Shown here one piece after another: positions 15,477 to 24,739 of a stretch of DNA of 33,346 nt. Location of the stretch: NCBI GenBank assembly GCA_047618505.1, contig JBLHLB010000012.1, positions 1 to 33,346 on the forward strand, read 5' to 3'. A model generated the notes under the pieces. That model saw nothing but the letters and a program-made list of their open reading frames with translations. It was not told the DNA's origin and did no database searches. Position 1 is the stretch's first letter, and every line of letters begins with the position of its first letter. The stretch comes from JBLHLB01 sp047618505. Its GTDB lineage: Bacteria > Planctomycetota > UBA1135 > GCA-002686595. A program made the translations under genes and the position numbers.

Positions 15477-17423
15477 TCAGGTCAGGTCGTGACTCTTCAG
15501 CTTGCGGTAGAAGGTGCTCTTGCCAACGCCCAGGAGTTTAGCTGCCGCCAGCTTGTCCCCTTCCGTCCGCCGCATTGCATCCATTAGCCCGACCTTCTCC
15601 CACGCCTTCAGGGAAGGCTCGTGGTCTTCGCCCAGGATCAGCCGCAGGGAATCTTCACCTTCCGTGGCCTCACCGCGGGCACCGACGGCACTGACGCCGA
15701 AGGCCTTGGAAATGCGCGGGATCGTGTCGGACGCTTCGCGCCCCTCAAGCCGCCGTGCCAATTCCGCGAAGGGTTGGGGCAGGTCAGAGATCGTAATCTC
15801 GTCACCGTTGGCCAGGGCGCAAGCGCTCTCGATTGCATTCTCAAGCTCGCGCACATTGCCGGGCCAATCGTGATTACTAAGGACCCAAACGGCATCCGCC
15901 GCGATGCTGTTGATGCTGCGCGTCGCTCCGAAGCGACGCAGGAAGTGCTCGGATAGAATCTCGACGTCTTCCTCTCGATCGCGCAAGGCCGGAACGTGTA
16001 GTTCGAGCCTCCCGAGTTGATAGAGCAGATCCTTGCGGAATTTCCCCTGCTCGACGAGGGCATGCAGGTCGGCGCTGGAAGAAGCCAGAATCCGCACTTC
16101 GACGCGATGGCCCTTTTGACTGCCGGCGCGCGTCGAGTGTCCTTTTTCCAGCACTTGCAGCAACTTGGCCTGGAGGCTGTCGGGAAGTTCATGGACCTCT
16201 TCTAGGAGCACTGTCCCGTGACGTGCCTCCTCGAAGGCGCCGGGGTGATCCATGACCGCCTCGGGGAAGGCGCTCTTGTCGTGGCCGAACAGCTCGCTTT
16301 CGAGTTGTTGATCGCGCAGAGCGCCGCAGTGAACAGGAATGAACGGGCCAGTCGTGCCGCTGAAGTAGTGCATCACACGGGCGATAAATTTCTTACCAGT
16401 GCCCGCTTCACCGCGCAGCAGCGCGGGGGAATCAACATTGGAAGCCTGGGCGATGCGCGCACGCAGATCGACCATGACCGGGTTCTCACCGAGGATCGCG
16501 CTGGGGCGATAGGTTCCGCGGGCGGCCTCCACCAAGGCGCCGAGCTCTCGACGCGGGAAGCCCTGATCCTCCAGACGCATGATCTCCGATGCCACACGGC
16601 GTTTGCTGGAATCCACCAGCAACACGATCTTGAACAGATCCATTTCCGCGCCCTGGGAAGGAACCAAGGGCATTACAGAGGCAGAGAGTGCCCGACCGGC
16701 ACGGCCACCGCGTTCCGGAAGGGTGAAGCGATAGGCCTCGTGGGGGTTCGAACGCGCGTCGCGAACGAAGGCCTCGAGACCACTTTCTGGTGCTAGTGAG
16801 GCGAGGTGCCGACCTTCGACCTCTTTGCCAAAGAGATCCTGGGCGCCGCGATTCACCTGGCGCACGACACCGTCGCCATCCACAAGGAGGGCGGCGTCCG
16901 GGCGACCGGCGGCGAGCTCGCGCAGCACCATTTCACGACCGCCACTTTCCACCAGTGCTTGTTTCAGATCGGCGCCGCGCTGGCGCTCGGTCTGCAGACG
17001 ACGGTTTTGATCTTCTAGCAGGCGGTTTTGAAGCGCCAGATCATCCTGCAGTGACTTAATGCGGCACATGGCACGCACCACGTCCTCCATCAGTGTGATG
17101 TCGCCCTTCAGGAGGTAGGCCTCGCAGCCAGCCTCGTAGCCGCGGTGCAGGTCCTCCTGCCCCTTGACTCGACCACTGATCAGCACGACCGGAGTGCTGT
17201 GAATCGCCGGGATCGCCTTGAGACGCGAGCAGACCTCGTAGCCGTCGATGCCAGAGCCGAGCTCGATGTCCACCAGGAACAGATCGAAGGAGCCAGCTCG
17301 GGCTTCCAGGAGTCCACGCGCCCCGGTGGACGCGACCACGACCTCATAGCTAAGGTCCTCGAGGCGATTCTTGAACAGGAGCTGAGCGCCGGCGTCGTCT
17401 TCAATCAGCAGGATACGATTCAT
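15477..17423 (-). CDS. NtrC-type response regulator with altered sigma-54 contact loop
   Basis: A 648-residue regulator. Domains: receiver 1-120 (acidic pair Asp9/Asp10, phosphoacceptor Asp52 in LVDIELG, Lys106), a coiled-coil linker about 122-160, a PAS-like domain about 165-270, AAA+ about 308-520 and a C-terminal Fis-type helix-turn-helix (about 618-645). Walker A is GEAGTGK (338-344) and Walker B is TVLLEE. The GAFTGA loop that touches sigma-54 is replaced by SAFPEA within ELFGHDKSAFPEAV (378-390). It keeps the WPGNVREL block. DNA binding and phosphorylation look intact, whereas sigma-54 activation is doubtful. ATG at 17423; a 374-bp divergent gap separates it from the methyltransferase. 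Confidence 0.9.
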   Translation of the reverse strand: MNRILLIEDDAGAQLLFKNRLEDLSYEVVVASTGARGLLEARAGSFDLFLVDIELGSGIDGYEVCSRLKAIPAIHSTPVVLISGRVKGQEDLHRGYEAGCEAYLLKGDITLMEDVVRAMCRIKSLQDDLALQNRLLEDQNRRLQTERQRGADLKQALVESGGREMVLRELAAGRPDAALLVDGDGVVRQVNRGAQDLFGKEVEGRHLASLAPESGLEAFVRDARSNPHEAYRFTLPERGGRAGRALSASVMPLVPSQGAEMDLFKIVLLVDSSKRRVASEIMRLEDQGFPRRELGALVEAARGTYRPSAILGENPVMVDLRARIAQASNVDSPALLRGEAGTGKKFIARVMHYFSGTTGPFIPVHCGALRDQQLESELFGHDKSAFPEAVMDHPGAFEEARHGTVLLEEVHELPDSLQAKLLQVLEKGHSTRAGSQKGHRVEVRILASSSADLHALVEQGKFRKDLLYQLGRLELHVPALRDREEDVEILSEHFLRRFGATRSINSIAADAVWVLSNHDWPGNVRELENAIESACALANGDEITISDLPQPFAELARRLEGREASDTIPRISKAFGVSAVGARGEATEGEDSLRLILGEDHEPSLKAWEKVGLMDAMRRTEGDKLAAAKLLGVGKSTFYRKLKSHDLT

Positions 17424-17797
17424 GACATCTCGGGTCTGAGTCCCTCGCCTGTGGAAGAGTCAGCGAAGGTTTTTGGGGTGGCGGCCGACTCGGGGGACGA
17501 CAGCGGCAAGGGATAGCTAAACTGGGAAGATCGGGGCTCGCACCTAGCGATGCGCACCACCTTGAGTATCGGCCTTGGGACAAGCAATCCTCCGGTCTCC
17601 CGACTCTGGGAACACCGTGATTTCCCACTTATGGGACACACCCCCTCTCACAGCTCAAAAACGAAGGTAGTCCCTCATTTTCCCAGGTTCGGAACCCCTC
17701 CCAATCCACAGAACGAGTTTCAGAGCTGTCACTTGGACAGCGTCAGTCGGGGGCGGCCCCTCAGCCCAAACCACTCCCTAAATCGTCCCGGGACGCA
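17424..17797. other. Divergent intergenic region with three short inverted repeats
   Basis: No credible gene is seen. It should hold the promoters of the regulator (minus) and the methyltransferase (plus). Visible structure: GCTGTC/GACAGC (17725-17730 and 17736-17741), GGGGC-G-GCCCC (17750-17760) and the palindrome CGTCCCGGGACG (17784-17795) touching the TTG start. No clear -35/-10 pair or sigma-54 box was found. Confidence 0.5.
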
Positions 17798-19159
17798 TTG
17801 CCCAAGTGGCGGCGAAGAACCTCGTTCCGTACATCGGTAGGATGCGCCGCGGGAACCCAGCAGGTCCCGGCCCAGACCTTGAAGGAACTCCTCGAACCAC
17901 AGTATCTCGCCCTCCTGGACAGCCTCGACCCCGGGGCGGATCCCATGGCGATTCGGAAGCAGCTTGACTCCGCGATCCCGGCGGATGTTGCCAGGGCCCT
18001 AACGGAGCAGAACAGTCTGCGGGCGCGCGCCGGCGGCAAGTTCACCCGCACTCATGGGGTACTCCTGACGGCAAAGGGAGTGGAGCAGGCGACACCCTTA
18101 GGCGTGGCGCGGCGGCGAGCGCGACGCATTCACGAATTGTGGAAGCAAGGCGCCACGGGTGACATCGTCCTGGACGCCACTGCGGGTCTCGGCGCAGACG
18201 CAATCGCCCTCGCGGAGGCCGGTTTGCCGCTGGTGGCCGCCGAAGCCGATCCACTCATTGCGCAGTTCTTGGCCCAAAACCTGCGTGCCCACGGCTATCC
18301 GGACCGTGTGGTCATCGCCCGCCTCCAGGACGGCGCGGCCAGTGCACCCTATCTCCTGGCAGACCCCGATCGACGTCGTCCCGATGGAAGACGCGTCGGT
18401 CACCCCGAAGCCTGGTCACCGCCGCTCTCCCTCGTGCTCCAGGCCGCGGGCAAGTGTCGCGGCGCGGTCATCAAACTGGCGCCGGCCATGGAAGTCGCCG
18501 CACTCGAAGCCCAGGCCCAGGAAATGGGACCGGCCTGCCTTGAGTGGGTTTCCTGGAAAGGTGAACTCAAGGAGGTCGCCCTTTGGACCGGGCAGTTGGT
18601 CGACGCACCCGCCCCTGGTTGGCGACGTGCAGTCGCGCTACGAGAGGGTCAAGAGGAGCAAGTATTCGCCGCTGGCCCCGACGAATTGCGCCTGTCGCGC
18701 CCGTCGCTGACTGCGGAGGAGGCGCGCCAGGTTCGCTGGATCTCAGAACCCGGGGCCGCAGTCCTACGGGCTGGCCTTGTGGGCGCCATGGCTACGCGCA
18801 CGGGCACCAACCCGATCGGGCCCGGCATTGCCTACCTGGGTGCGGAGGAATGCCCCAGCTCGCCCCTTCTGACGAATTTCCGCGTCCTGGGGACTGCCAA
18901 GGCCGACCCCAAGCGAGTCAGGGCCCTCCTTGGCGAACACGAAATCGGGCCGATCACCGTCAAGCGCCGCGGTCACCCGCTGAATGCGGACGAGCTGGCG
19001 CGCAGATTCCGCGGACCAGGAAAGAAACACGGGTTGGTGGTCTTTGCGCGCCTGGAGCAGGGGCATCAGGCTTGGTTGGTCGATCGCGAATCAGAGGCAC
19101 AACAGAGCTCCCAAACCCTTGGGCAAACACCCCCTGAGGTCGATGAGGACCTCAGATGA
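17798..19159 (+). CDS. Class I SAM-dependent methyltransferase with THUMP-like domain
   Basis: A 453-residue protein of the PG_1098-like group, thought to act on RNA. Seen: an N-terminal helical segment, then SAM-binding motif I LDATAGLGADAIALAEAG (125-142), an acidic end of strand 2 (VAAEADP), and a C-terminal part (about 350-435) with NFRVLG and the GPITVKRRGHPLNADELARRF block. That block is typical of the THUMP-like domain. The substrate is unknown. The only start that keeps the N-terminal segment is TTG at 17798; TTG 17879 or ATG 17945 would shorten it. Its TGA overlaps the flippase ATG (ATGA), so the genes are translationally coupled. Confidence 0.83.
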   Translation: MPKWRRRTSFRTSVGCAAGTQQVPAQTLKELLEPQYLALLDSLDPGADPMAIRKQLDSAIPADVARALTEQNSLRARAGGKFTRTHGVLLTAKGVEQATPLGVARRRARRIHELWKQGATGDIVLDATAGLGADAIALAEAGLPLVAAEADPLIAQFLAQNLRAHGYPDRVVIARLQDGAASAPYLLADPDRRRPDGRRVGHPEAWSPPLSLVLQAAGKCRGAVIKLAPAMEVAALEAQAQEMGPACLEWVSWKGELKEVALWTGQLVDAPAPGWRRAVALREGQEEQVFAAGPDELRLSRPSLTAEEARQVRWISEPGAAVLRAGLVGAMATRTGTNPIGPGIAYLGAEECPSSPLLTNFRVLGTAKADPKRVRALLGEHEIGPITVKRRGHPLNADELARRFRGPGKKHGLVVFARLEQGHQAWLVDRESEAQQSSQTLGQTPPEVDEDLR

Positions 19160-20703
19160 GCGCGTCAGAGGAGGAGCAAGAGCAGGGCGGGTCAAACAAG
19201 CTCTCGGGATTGCTCAAGCACTCCGCTATCTACAGCGCCGCCCCCTTCCTGCGTCAATTCATCTCCATGGGGATGACGCCGCTCTACAACAGCTGGTTGC
19301 AGACGGCACGGGGTGGCATCAAGGAGACCGCCGATCTCTGGTTGATCGGGCTGCAACAGCTCCTGGGGCAAAACGCCCTGGGGTCGATGATGCGCTTCTA
19401 CTACGAGCAGAAGAGCGAGCGCGACCGCAACAGCGTCGTGACCTCCTGCACCATCGCCGTGACCTTGATTGCCTGGGTGGTCTGCGGATCGGCGATGTTC
19501 TTTGCGCCGGACTTGGTTCGGCCGCTCTTTGGATCCGGCAATGAGGTCGGCGGGGATGAGCTCGTGCGCGTTGTGCAGCTCGTCCTGCTCTTGATCCCCT
19601 TCCAGCTCAGCACGATGTCGGGGATGTACTACCTGATGACGCTGAAGCGCTCGCGTACCTACACGATTATCCAGACGGCCAAACTGCTGCTTGAGATTGG
19701 GTTGAACATCTGGCTGATCCGCTACCGGGGGCTTGGCGTCCAGGGCTTTCTGACGAGCATGCTGTGTGGGGAAATCGTGACCAGCCTGGGACTCACTGGC
19801 TGGATGTTGATCACCCTTAAGCCACGCTTTGATCGGCGCGTCTTCCGTCCAATTCTGGTCTATGCAGCGCCCCTGATTCCGGTGGGGATTTGCCAACTGA
19901 TTCTGCACCAGGTCGACCGCCGCCTGATCATTGAGTTTCTCCCGGAAGCCATCAGCCAGAGCAATGCCGGCATCTACGGCTTCGGCTACAAGATCGGCTA
20001 CCTGGTTACGGCCATGATCCTGGGTCCCTTTGTGCAGATATTCCAACCCTGGATCTTCAATCTGAAGGATCCGAAGGAGCGCGGGAGACAGGTGGCGCGG
20101 GTCAGCACCTACGCTGTGCTTGCCATCGGTGCGGCCACATTGGGCGTGCAGTTGTTTGGGCGCCAGGCCACGATCCTACTCTCGGGCGATGAGACCTTCA
20201 TCCCGGCCTATCGCGTGGTCCCCTTGATCGCCGCAGGCTACGTGTTTTGGGCCCTGTATCACGTATCTCAGATGCCGCTCTTTCTGGCGAAGCGTACCGG
20301 CCGTCTGTTTGGAATCAATCTGGCTGCGGTAGTCATCAACATCAGCCTAAATGCCTTCTTGATTCCGCGCATGGGCATCATGGGCGCGGCCACTGCGACC
20401 TGTGTCACTTTTGCAGCCTTGGCATGCATGGGCATGCTGGCCAGTCGTTCGGAGGCGGATGTTCCCTTTGAGACGGTGCGCCTGGTGAAGGTGCTCGCGC
20501 TAGTCCTGGCGGGGGCTGGGCTGGCACTGTGGCTGGACGACCTGGAGCACGCCGACACCCTCGCTTTGATCCCGGCCCTGGCCATCAAGGCCTGCGTTCT
20601 TCTGGTGCTTCTCGGCTCGCTCTGGAAAATGGTGCTTCGGAGCGACGAGCGTGCGGAACTTACAACGTGGATTGCGAGCAGGCACAAGCACAAATCGGAT
20701 TAG
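19156..20703 (+). CDS. Polysaccharide biosynthesis protein (Wzx/MATE-like lipid flippase family)
   Basis: A 515-residue integral membrane protein with about 12-14 hydrophobic segments after a polar, Glu/Gln-rich N-terminus. Pattern and length fit the MOP superfamily of oligosaccharide-lipid flippases: an early GL..HSAIYSAAPFLRQF segment, VYAAPLIPVGICQLIL mid-protein, GIYGFGYKIGYL, and the late NISLNAFLIPRMGIMGAATAT motif. Such proteins move lipid-linked sugars or peptidoglycan precursors across the inner membrane. The cargo cannot be told from sequence, and no glycosyltransferase cluster adjoins it. The stop codon abuts the convergent peptidase stop with no gap (TAGCTA). Confidence 0.87.
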   Translation: MSASEEEQEQGGSNKLSGLLKHSAIYSAAPFLRQFISMGMTPLYNSWLQTARGGIKETADLWLIGLQQLLGQNALGSMMRFYYEQKSERDRNSVVTSCTIAVTLIAWVVCGSAMFFAPDLVRPLFGSGNEVGGDELVRVVQLVLLLIPFQLSTMSGMYYLMTLKRSRTYTIIQTAKLLLEIGLNIWLIRYRGLGVQGFLTSMLCGEIVTSLGLTGWMLITLKPRFDRRVFRPILVYAAPLIPVGICQLILHQVDRRLIIEFLPEAISQSNAGIYGFGYKIGYLVTAMILGPFVQIFQPWIFNLKDPKERGRQVARVSTYAVLAIGAATLGVQLFGRQATILLSGDETFIPAYRVVPLIAAGYVFWALYHVSQMPLFLAKRTGRLFGINLAAVVINISLNAFLIPRMGIMGAATATCVTFAALACMGMLASRSEADVPFETVRLVKVLALVLAGAGLALWLDDLEHADTLALIPALAIKACVLLVLLGSLWKMVLRSDERAELTTWIASRHKHKSD

Positions 20704-23073
20704 CTAGCGACGCGGCTCTGCCCCATAGAGCGCCCGAACAAAGAAGTCCTGACGACGGCGGAAGGAGTAGGGCTGCCCGCCGGCTCCGTGGCCACCGCCG
20801 GGGATAACGATCAGTTCGAAGTCCTTGTCCGCGCGAATCAAGGCATCCACAACTTGCATGGTGGAAGCGGGGTCCACGTTGCGATCGAGTTCGCCCACGG
20901 TCAGCAGCAACTTGCCGCGCATCTTCTCCACGTGAGTCACGTTAGCGCTGGCTTCATAGTGCGGGCCCAAGCGACCCATCCAGGCTTCGTTCCACCAGAT
21001 CTTGTCCATGCGGTTGTCGTGGCAACCACAGTCCGCTGCGGCGGCGTCGTAGAAGTCAGCGTGCAAGAGCAGCGCTCCGAGGGCGCTTTGGCCGCCGGCG
21101 CTCCCGCCGTAGATGCCGACGTTATCCAGGTCCATTTCCGGATAGACATCCGCCGCCGCGCGCATCCATGCGATGCGGTCCGGAAGCCCGGCATCCTTCA
21201 GGTCTTGCCAGCAAACGTCGTGGAAGGCCTTGCTGCGCCAATTCGTCCCCATGCCGTCGATTTGAACCAGGATGAACCCGAGTTCCACCATCCTGCGCTG
21301 TTGCAAGCGCAAACCCCAACTCTTGGGGACGTGCTGCCCGTGGGGTCCCGCGTAGATCTCTTCGAGCACGGGATAGGTGCGCGTTGGGTCGAAGTTACTG
21401 GGGCGAATGATGAGGCCATAGATGTCGGTCTCGCCATCTCGGCCCTTGGCGACAAAAGGCTCGGGAGCTCGATAGCCGGCGGCCAAGAGTTCCGTCGCAT
21501 CGTCGCGGCCAAGTTCCGCCACTAGGGACCCATCGCTCCCCCGCCGCAGTTCTGTCACCGGTGCATGATCCACCCTCGACCACCGATCGATGAAAAGCGA
21601 GCGCTCGTCGTTGAAGGTGCAGCTGTGGGTGCCGGCCGCCTCGGTCAAGATGACTAGACCCGTACCATCAAGATTCACCCGCGCCATGTGTTCGAAGTAG
21701 GGATCCTGGTCGGGGTAGATCCCCATCGCCGTAAAGAGAATTGTCCCGGCTTCCTCATCCACCCGGTCCACGCGACGCATAACCCAAGCGCCACTCGTGA
21801 CTTGATTGATCAGCTCGCCAGTGCGGCTGTCGAAGCGATAGATGTGATTGTAGCCATCGCGCTCGCTTGTCCAGAGCACCTGATCGGCCCTGTCCAACCA
21901 ATACAGCGTGGTTTTCTGGGAGTAGTCGACGAAGGTCTCGCTGCGCTCCGTCGCAATGTCGGTGACTTGGCCGGTGCTGGCATCGATGGCCCGCAGGGCA
22001 AGCACCTGGTGGCCGCGTTGGTTGTAGACGCAATAGACGCGCGAGGAATCCGGTGCCCAGTGTTCGCGCCCAACGCTGTAGGAATCCAAGAAGGGCGCGT
22101 CCTCGACGGCGATCGCTTTCCCGCTTTCGAGGTCGAAGAGGCGCGGCCGCCGTTGGGGCAAAGAGTCACCTGGCTTGCGGTAGGTCATCCACTGCAGTTC
22201 CGGCTGCAGACCTTCCCTTGGGGAAGACTCGATCAGGGGCACGCGACGCTCCTCTTCCACGGTCTCCTGCCAGGCCAAGAGGCGCTTCTCGTCAGGCGAA
22301 AACCGATAGCGATTGAGGTAGCGATCGTCGGCGGAACCATCCGTGCTCAGGGCTTCGGTCTTCCCGTCTTCCAATACACGGTGGATGTTGTGATCGATGA
22401 TGCGAAGTCGAACTGAGGGCTTCTTGACCTGCCTACCTAGCGATCGAACCTCCCGGCTTGCAGCCGTTTCCCGGGAAGCCTCGTTTACCTGGGCGACGCC
22501 TTCCCAGGTCTCGCCCAGGAAGGCACCGGCAACCTCGTCGTCGGGGAAATGAAGCCGCCAAAGGTGGCCCGCGAGCGTGTGCTGCGTGCGGCTCTCGCCC
22601 GCGCCAATTGTCCCGTATGGCTGCGGCCCGCCATCGGTGTCGATCCAGAACAGGCTCAGCTCTTGCTCAAAGTTGTTGACGAATGTGATGGCAGTGTCCG
22701 TGCCGCCTGAGCCGCTCCTGCGCCCACGCCCCAGCCAGCGCGGCGGCAGCAGATTCCAGTCCCCAGAAAGCCCAAGGGATTCGGGGGAAGACTCCTCTTG
22801 TCGCAAGCCCGTCGTTCCATCCACCCTGAAGTAGCGCAGCTCTGCGCCCTGGTTCTTCTGCCACCAGACTCCTCCACCCTCGGGCAACCAATGAACCATG
22901 GGCTGGAAGCGCTTGACCTTGCCTCGGAAGGTCGAATCGACGCTCTCTGATCGGCGGTAGTCCGCCTCAGTCCCCTGGGTAGCGGCAACTCCCTCCGGAA
23001 GGGCAAGGCATGCAATCACGAACAGGAAGGAGCGCACGAAGGGGAGAGACGTGCTTCGCCGATAGTTCATCAT
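20704..23073 (-). CDS. Secreted S9 family dipeptidyl-peptidase (DPP IV-like)
   Basis: A 789-residue serine peptidase that would remove dipeptides from peptide N-termini in the periplasm or outside. Seen: a signal peptide (residues about 1-32, SFLFVIACLALPEGVAA), a beta-propeller of the DPPIV N-terminal type (about 100-520), and an alpha/beta-hydrolase domain. The catalytic triad is readable: Ser658 in YGGSAGGQ, Asp730 in GELDRNV and His762 in GGGHGAGG. The oxyanion-side segment VLEEIYAGPHGQHVPKSW also fits. Two adjacent ATG codons begin the frame; the first is used here. It lies 92 bp downstream of the sulfatase on the same strand. Confidence 0.93.
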   Translation of the reverse strand: MMNYRRSTSLPFVRSFLFVIACLALPEGVAATQGTEADYRRSESVDSTFRGKVKRFQPMVHWLPEGGGVWWQKNQGAELRYFRVDGTTGLRQEESSPESLGLSGDWNLLPPRWLGRGRRSGSGGTDTAITFVNNFEQELSLFWIDTDGGPQPYGTIGAGESRTQHTLAGHLWRLHFPDDEVAGAFLGETWEGVAQVNEASRETAASREVRSLGRQVKKPSVRLRIIDHNIHRVLEDGKTEALSTDGSADDRYLNRYRFSPDEKRLLAWQETVEEERRVPLIESSPREGLQPELQWMTYRKPGDSLPQRRPRLFDLESGKAIAVEDAPFLDSYSVGREHWAPDSSRVYCVYNQRGHQVLALRAIDASTGQVTDIATERSETFVDYSQKTTLYWLDRADQVLWTSERDGYNHIYRFDSRTGELINQVTSGAWVMRRVDRVDEEAGTILFTAMGIYPDQDPYFEHMARVNLDGTGLVILTEAAGTHSCTFNDERSLFIDRWSRVDHAPVTELRRGSDGSLVAELGRDDATELLAAGYRAPEPFVAKGRDGETDIYGLIIRPSNFDPTRTYPVLEEIYAGPHGQHVPKSWGLRLQQRRMVELGFILVQIDGMGTNWRSKAFHDVCWQDLKDAGLPDRIAWMRAAADVYPEMDLDNVGIYGGSAGGQSALGALLLHADFYDAAAADCGCHDNRMDKIWWNEAWMGRLGPHYEASANVTHVEKMRGKLLLTVGELDRNVDPASTMQVVDALIRADKDFELIVIPGGGHGAGGQPYSFRRRQDFFVRALYGAEPRR

Positions 23074-23165
23074 GCGGCAATCCTAGCAACATCGCAGTCG
23101 CCGGATTCACGCTGGGAATCCCCCAGCATCAGAGGCGCTGCCCTGCGTGGGGCGAACCCCAGGTC

Positions 23166-24584
23166 TTACTTTCGATAGGCGGGTTCGAGCTCGCGGGGGA
23201 CACGTGCCCCAACCGAGGTGCGCCAGGACTCAAGTTGCAATCCCAGGCGCTTCGCCAGCTCGGGCTTCTCCGCCGACAGGTCGTTCTCTTCGCCCGGATC
23301 AAGCTCCAGGTCAAAGAGTTCTAGCTGGCCGGTTTCGAACCACTCGATCAGCTTCCAACGCCCGGACCGCAGAGCGCCGGCGGGACTCGTGCGCCAGGCG
23401 CCACCCGTTGTCCTGTCACCCTCTAGGTACACGGGGAAGTGCCAGTAGAGGGTGTCACGACCAAAGTCTTCGCCATCGAAGATCGGCCCCAGGCTCAGTC
23501 CATCAATTTCAATGTCCATGGGCACACCGATCGCCGCCGCATCCGCAAGGGTCGGCAGCAGGTCGATGGCGTGAACGGGAATGCTGCTCTCCGTCCCGGC
23601 GGCAATGCGCACGGGCCAACGCATCACGAGCGGCACGCGGAGACCTCCTTCGAAGATCATGCCCTTGGCACCGCGCAGGGGCGCGTTCGATGTCACCGGA
23701 CCGTGACCGCCGTTGTCAGAGGTCAAAATCACCAGTGTGTTTTCCCTCAACCCAAGCTCATCGAGTCTGTCTAGTACGCGCCCCAAGCTGCGGTCCACGG
23801 CGGCGATCATGCCGGCGTACTTGGCATTGCTCTGCCCCCCATCGGCGGGCTTGGCTAGGAAAGCCGCCGCATCATCCTCACGCGACTGAATCGGTGTATG
23901 CACGGCGAAGTGCGACAGGTAGAGGAAGAAAGGTTGGCCCGACGAATCGCCGATGAATGTCAGAGCCTCATCCGTCAAACGATCCGTCAAGTACTCATGC
24001 CCAGGACCACCTGCGGGTTCCGGCCCATCCTCCAGGTCAGGGTTACCGTAGGGCGAAAAGTACGACTTGGGATGCCCCTTCTGATTGCCGCCAATATTCA
24101 CATCGAAGCCCTGGGTGCGCGGGTCTTCGCCGAGGTGCCACTTGCCCATCATCGCGGTTCGGTAGCCCGTGGCCCTGAGCAGTTCCGCCACCGTGAGCTC
24201 CTCGTCTTCCAACACGCGCCGGTTCTCGATCGGAATCAGCACTCGATCCCTAGCCTTGCCGCGCTTCGAAGAATTGACAGTCAAGATCCCATGGCGCGGT
24301 GTGTATCGACCCGTCATCAAACTAGCCCGACTCGGCGCACAGTTCGGCGCCGCCGCATAGGCATCGCTAAAGACCAAGCCCTCCTTGGCAAAGGCATCCA
24401 TGCGCGGCGTTTCGTAGAATCGACTGCCCTGGAAAGCCGCGTCGCGCCAACCCCAGTCATCGACGTAGACCACGACGATATTGGGGCGTTCCGGCGAAGC
24501 CGTCTGCTGCCCCTCCGATCCCTTCGCGGAGGCGGAACAACTGGCCAGGAGTGTCAGCAGCAGGACTGTCGTGCGGTATGTCAT
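23166..24584 (-). CDS. Type I sulfatase, lipoprotein
   Basis: A 472-residue arylsulfatase-family enzyme that hydrolyses sulfate esters, probably on sulfated polysaccharides. Seen: lipoprotein signal with lipobox LASC (Cys16), metal-binding DD at 42-43 in VVYVDDWGW, and active-site NCAPSRASLMTGR with Cys82. That Cys is the residue converted to formylglycine (C-x-P-S-R consensus). GKWHLG and SDNGG are further metal and substrate blocks. Maturation needs a formylglycine-generating enzyme, not present in this window. Cys-type sulfatases with a lipoprotein signal are frequent in marine Planctomycetota. It is divergent from the selenoprotein gene across 155 bp. Confidence 0.95.
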   Translation of the reverse strand: MTYRTTVLLLTLLASCSASAKGSEGQQTASPERPNIVVVYVDDWGWRDAAFQGSRFYETPRMDAFAKEGLVFSDAYAAAPNCAPSRASLMTGRYTPRHGILTVNSSKRGKARDRVLIPIENRRVLEDEELTVAELLRATGYRTAMMGKWHLGEDPRTQGFDVNIGGNQKGHPKSYFSPYGNPDLEDGPEPAGGPGHEYLTDRLTDEALTFIGDSSGQPFFLYLSHFAVHTPIQSREDDAAAFLAKPADGGQSNAKYAGMIAAVDRSLGRVLDRLDELGLRENTLVILTSDNGGHGPVTSNAPLRGAKGMIFEGGLRVPLVMRWPVRIAAGTESSIPVHAIDLLPTLADAAAIGVPMDIEIDGLSLGPIFDGEDFGRDTLYWHFPVYLEGDRTTGGAWRTSPAGALRSGRWKLIEWFETGQLELFDLELDPGEENDLSAEKPELAKRLGLQLESWRTSVGARVPRELEPAYRK

Positions 24585-24663
24585 CTAGTTTCCGTCTCTC
24601 TGTGGTCCCCGTGTCCCGCGATCTCGCGGAGCTAGCGCCTAAAGTCTAGCAACCCGACTACGG

Positions 24664-24691
24664 CTGAAATCCAGGGCACGGCCAGTACAAT
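24664..24691 (+). promoter_or_regulatory. Candidate promoter of the selW-HIT operon
   Basis: CTGAAA (24664-24669), a 16-bp spacer and TACAAT (24686-24691), 48 bp before the selW ATG. The -10 differs from TATAAT at one position and the -35 from TTGACA at two. This is pattern match only. Confidence 0.35.
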
Positions 24692-24739
24692 TCCCATGTG
24701 GACCGGACCCAGTCCCTGACCTTCAGACCGAGCAACCCC

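Noticed and set aside
17424..17797. Looked for a sigma-54 promoter (GG-N10-GC) for the regulator or methyltransferase
   Set aside because: No convincing match on either strand.
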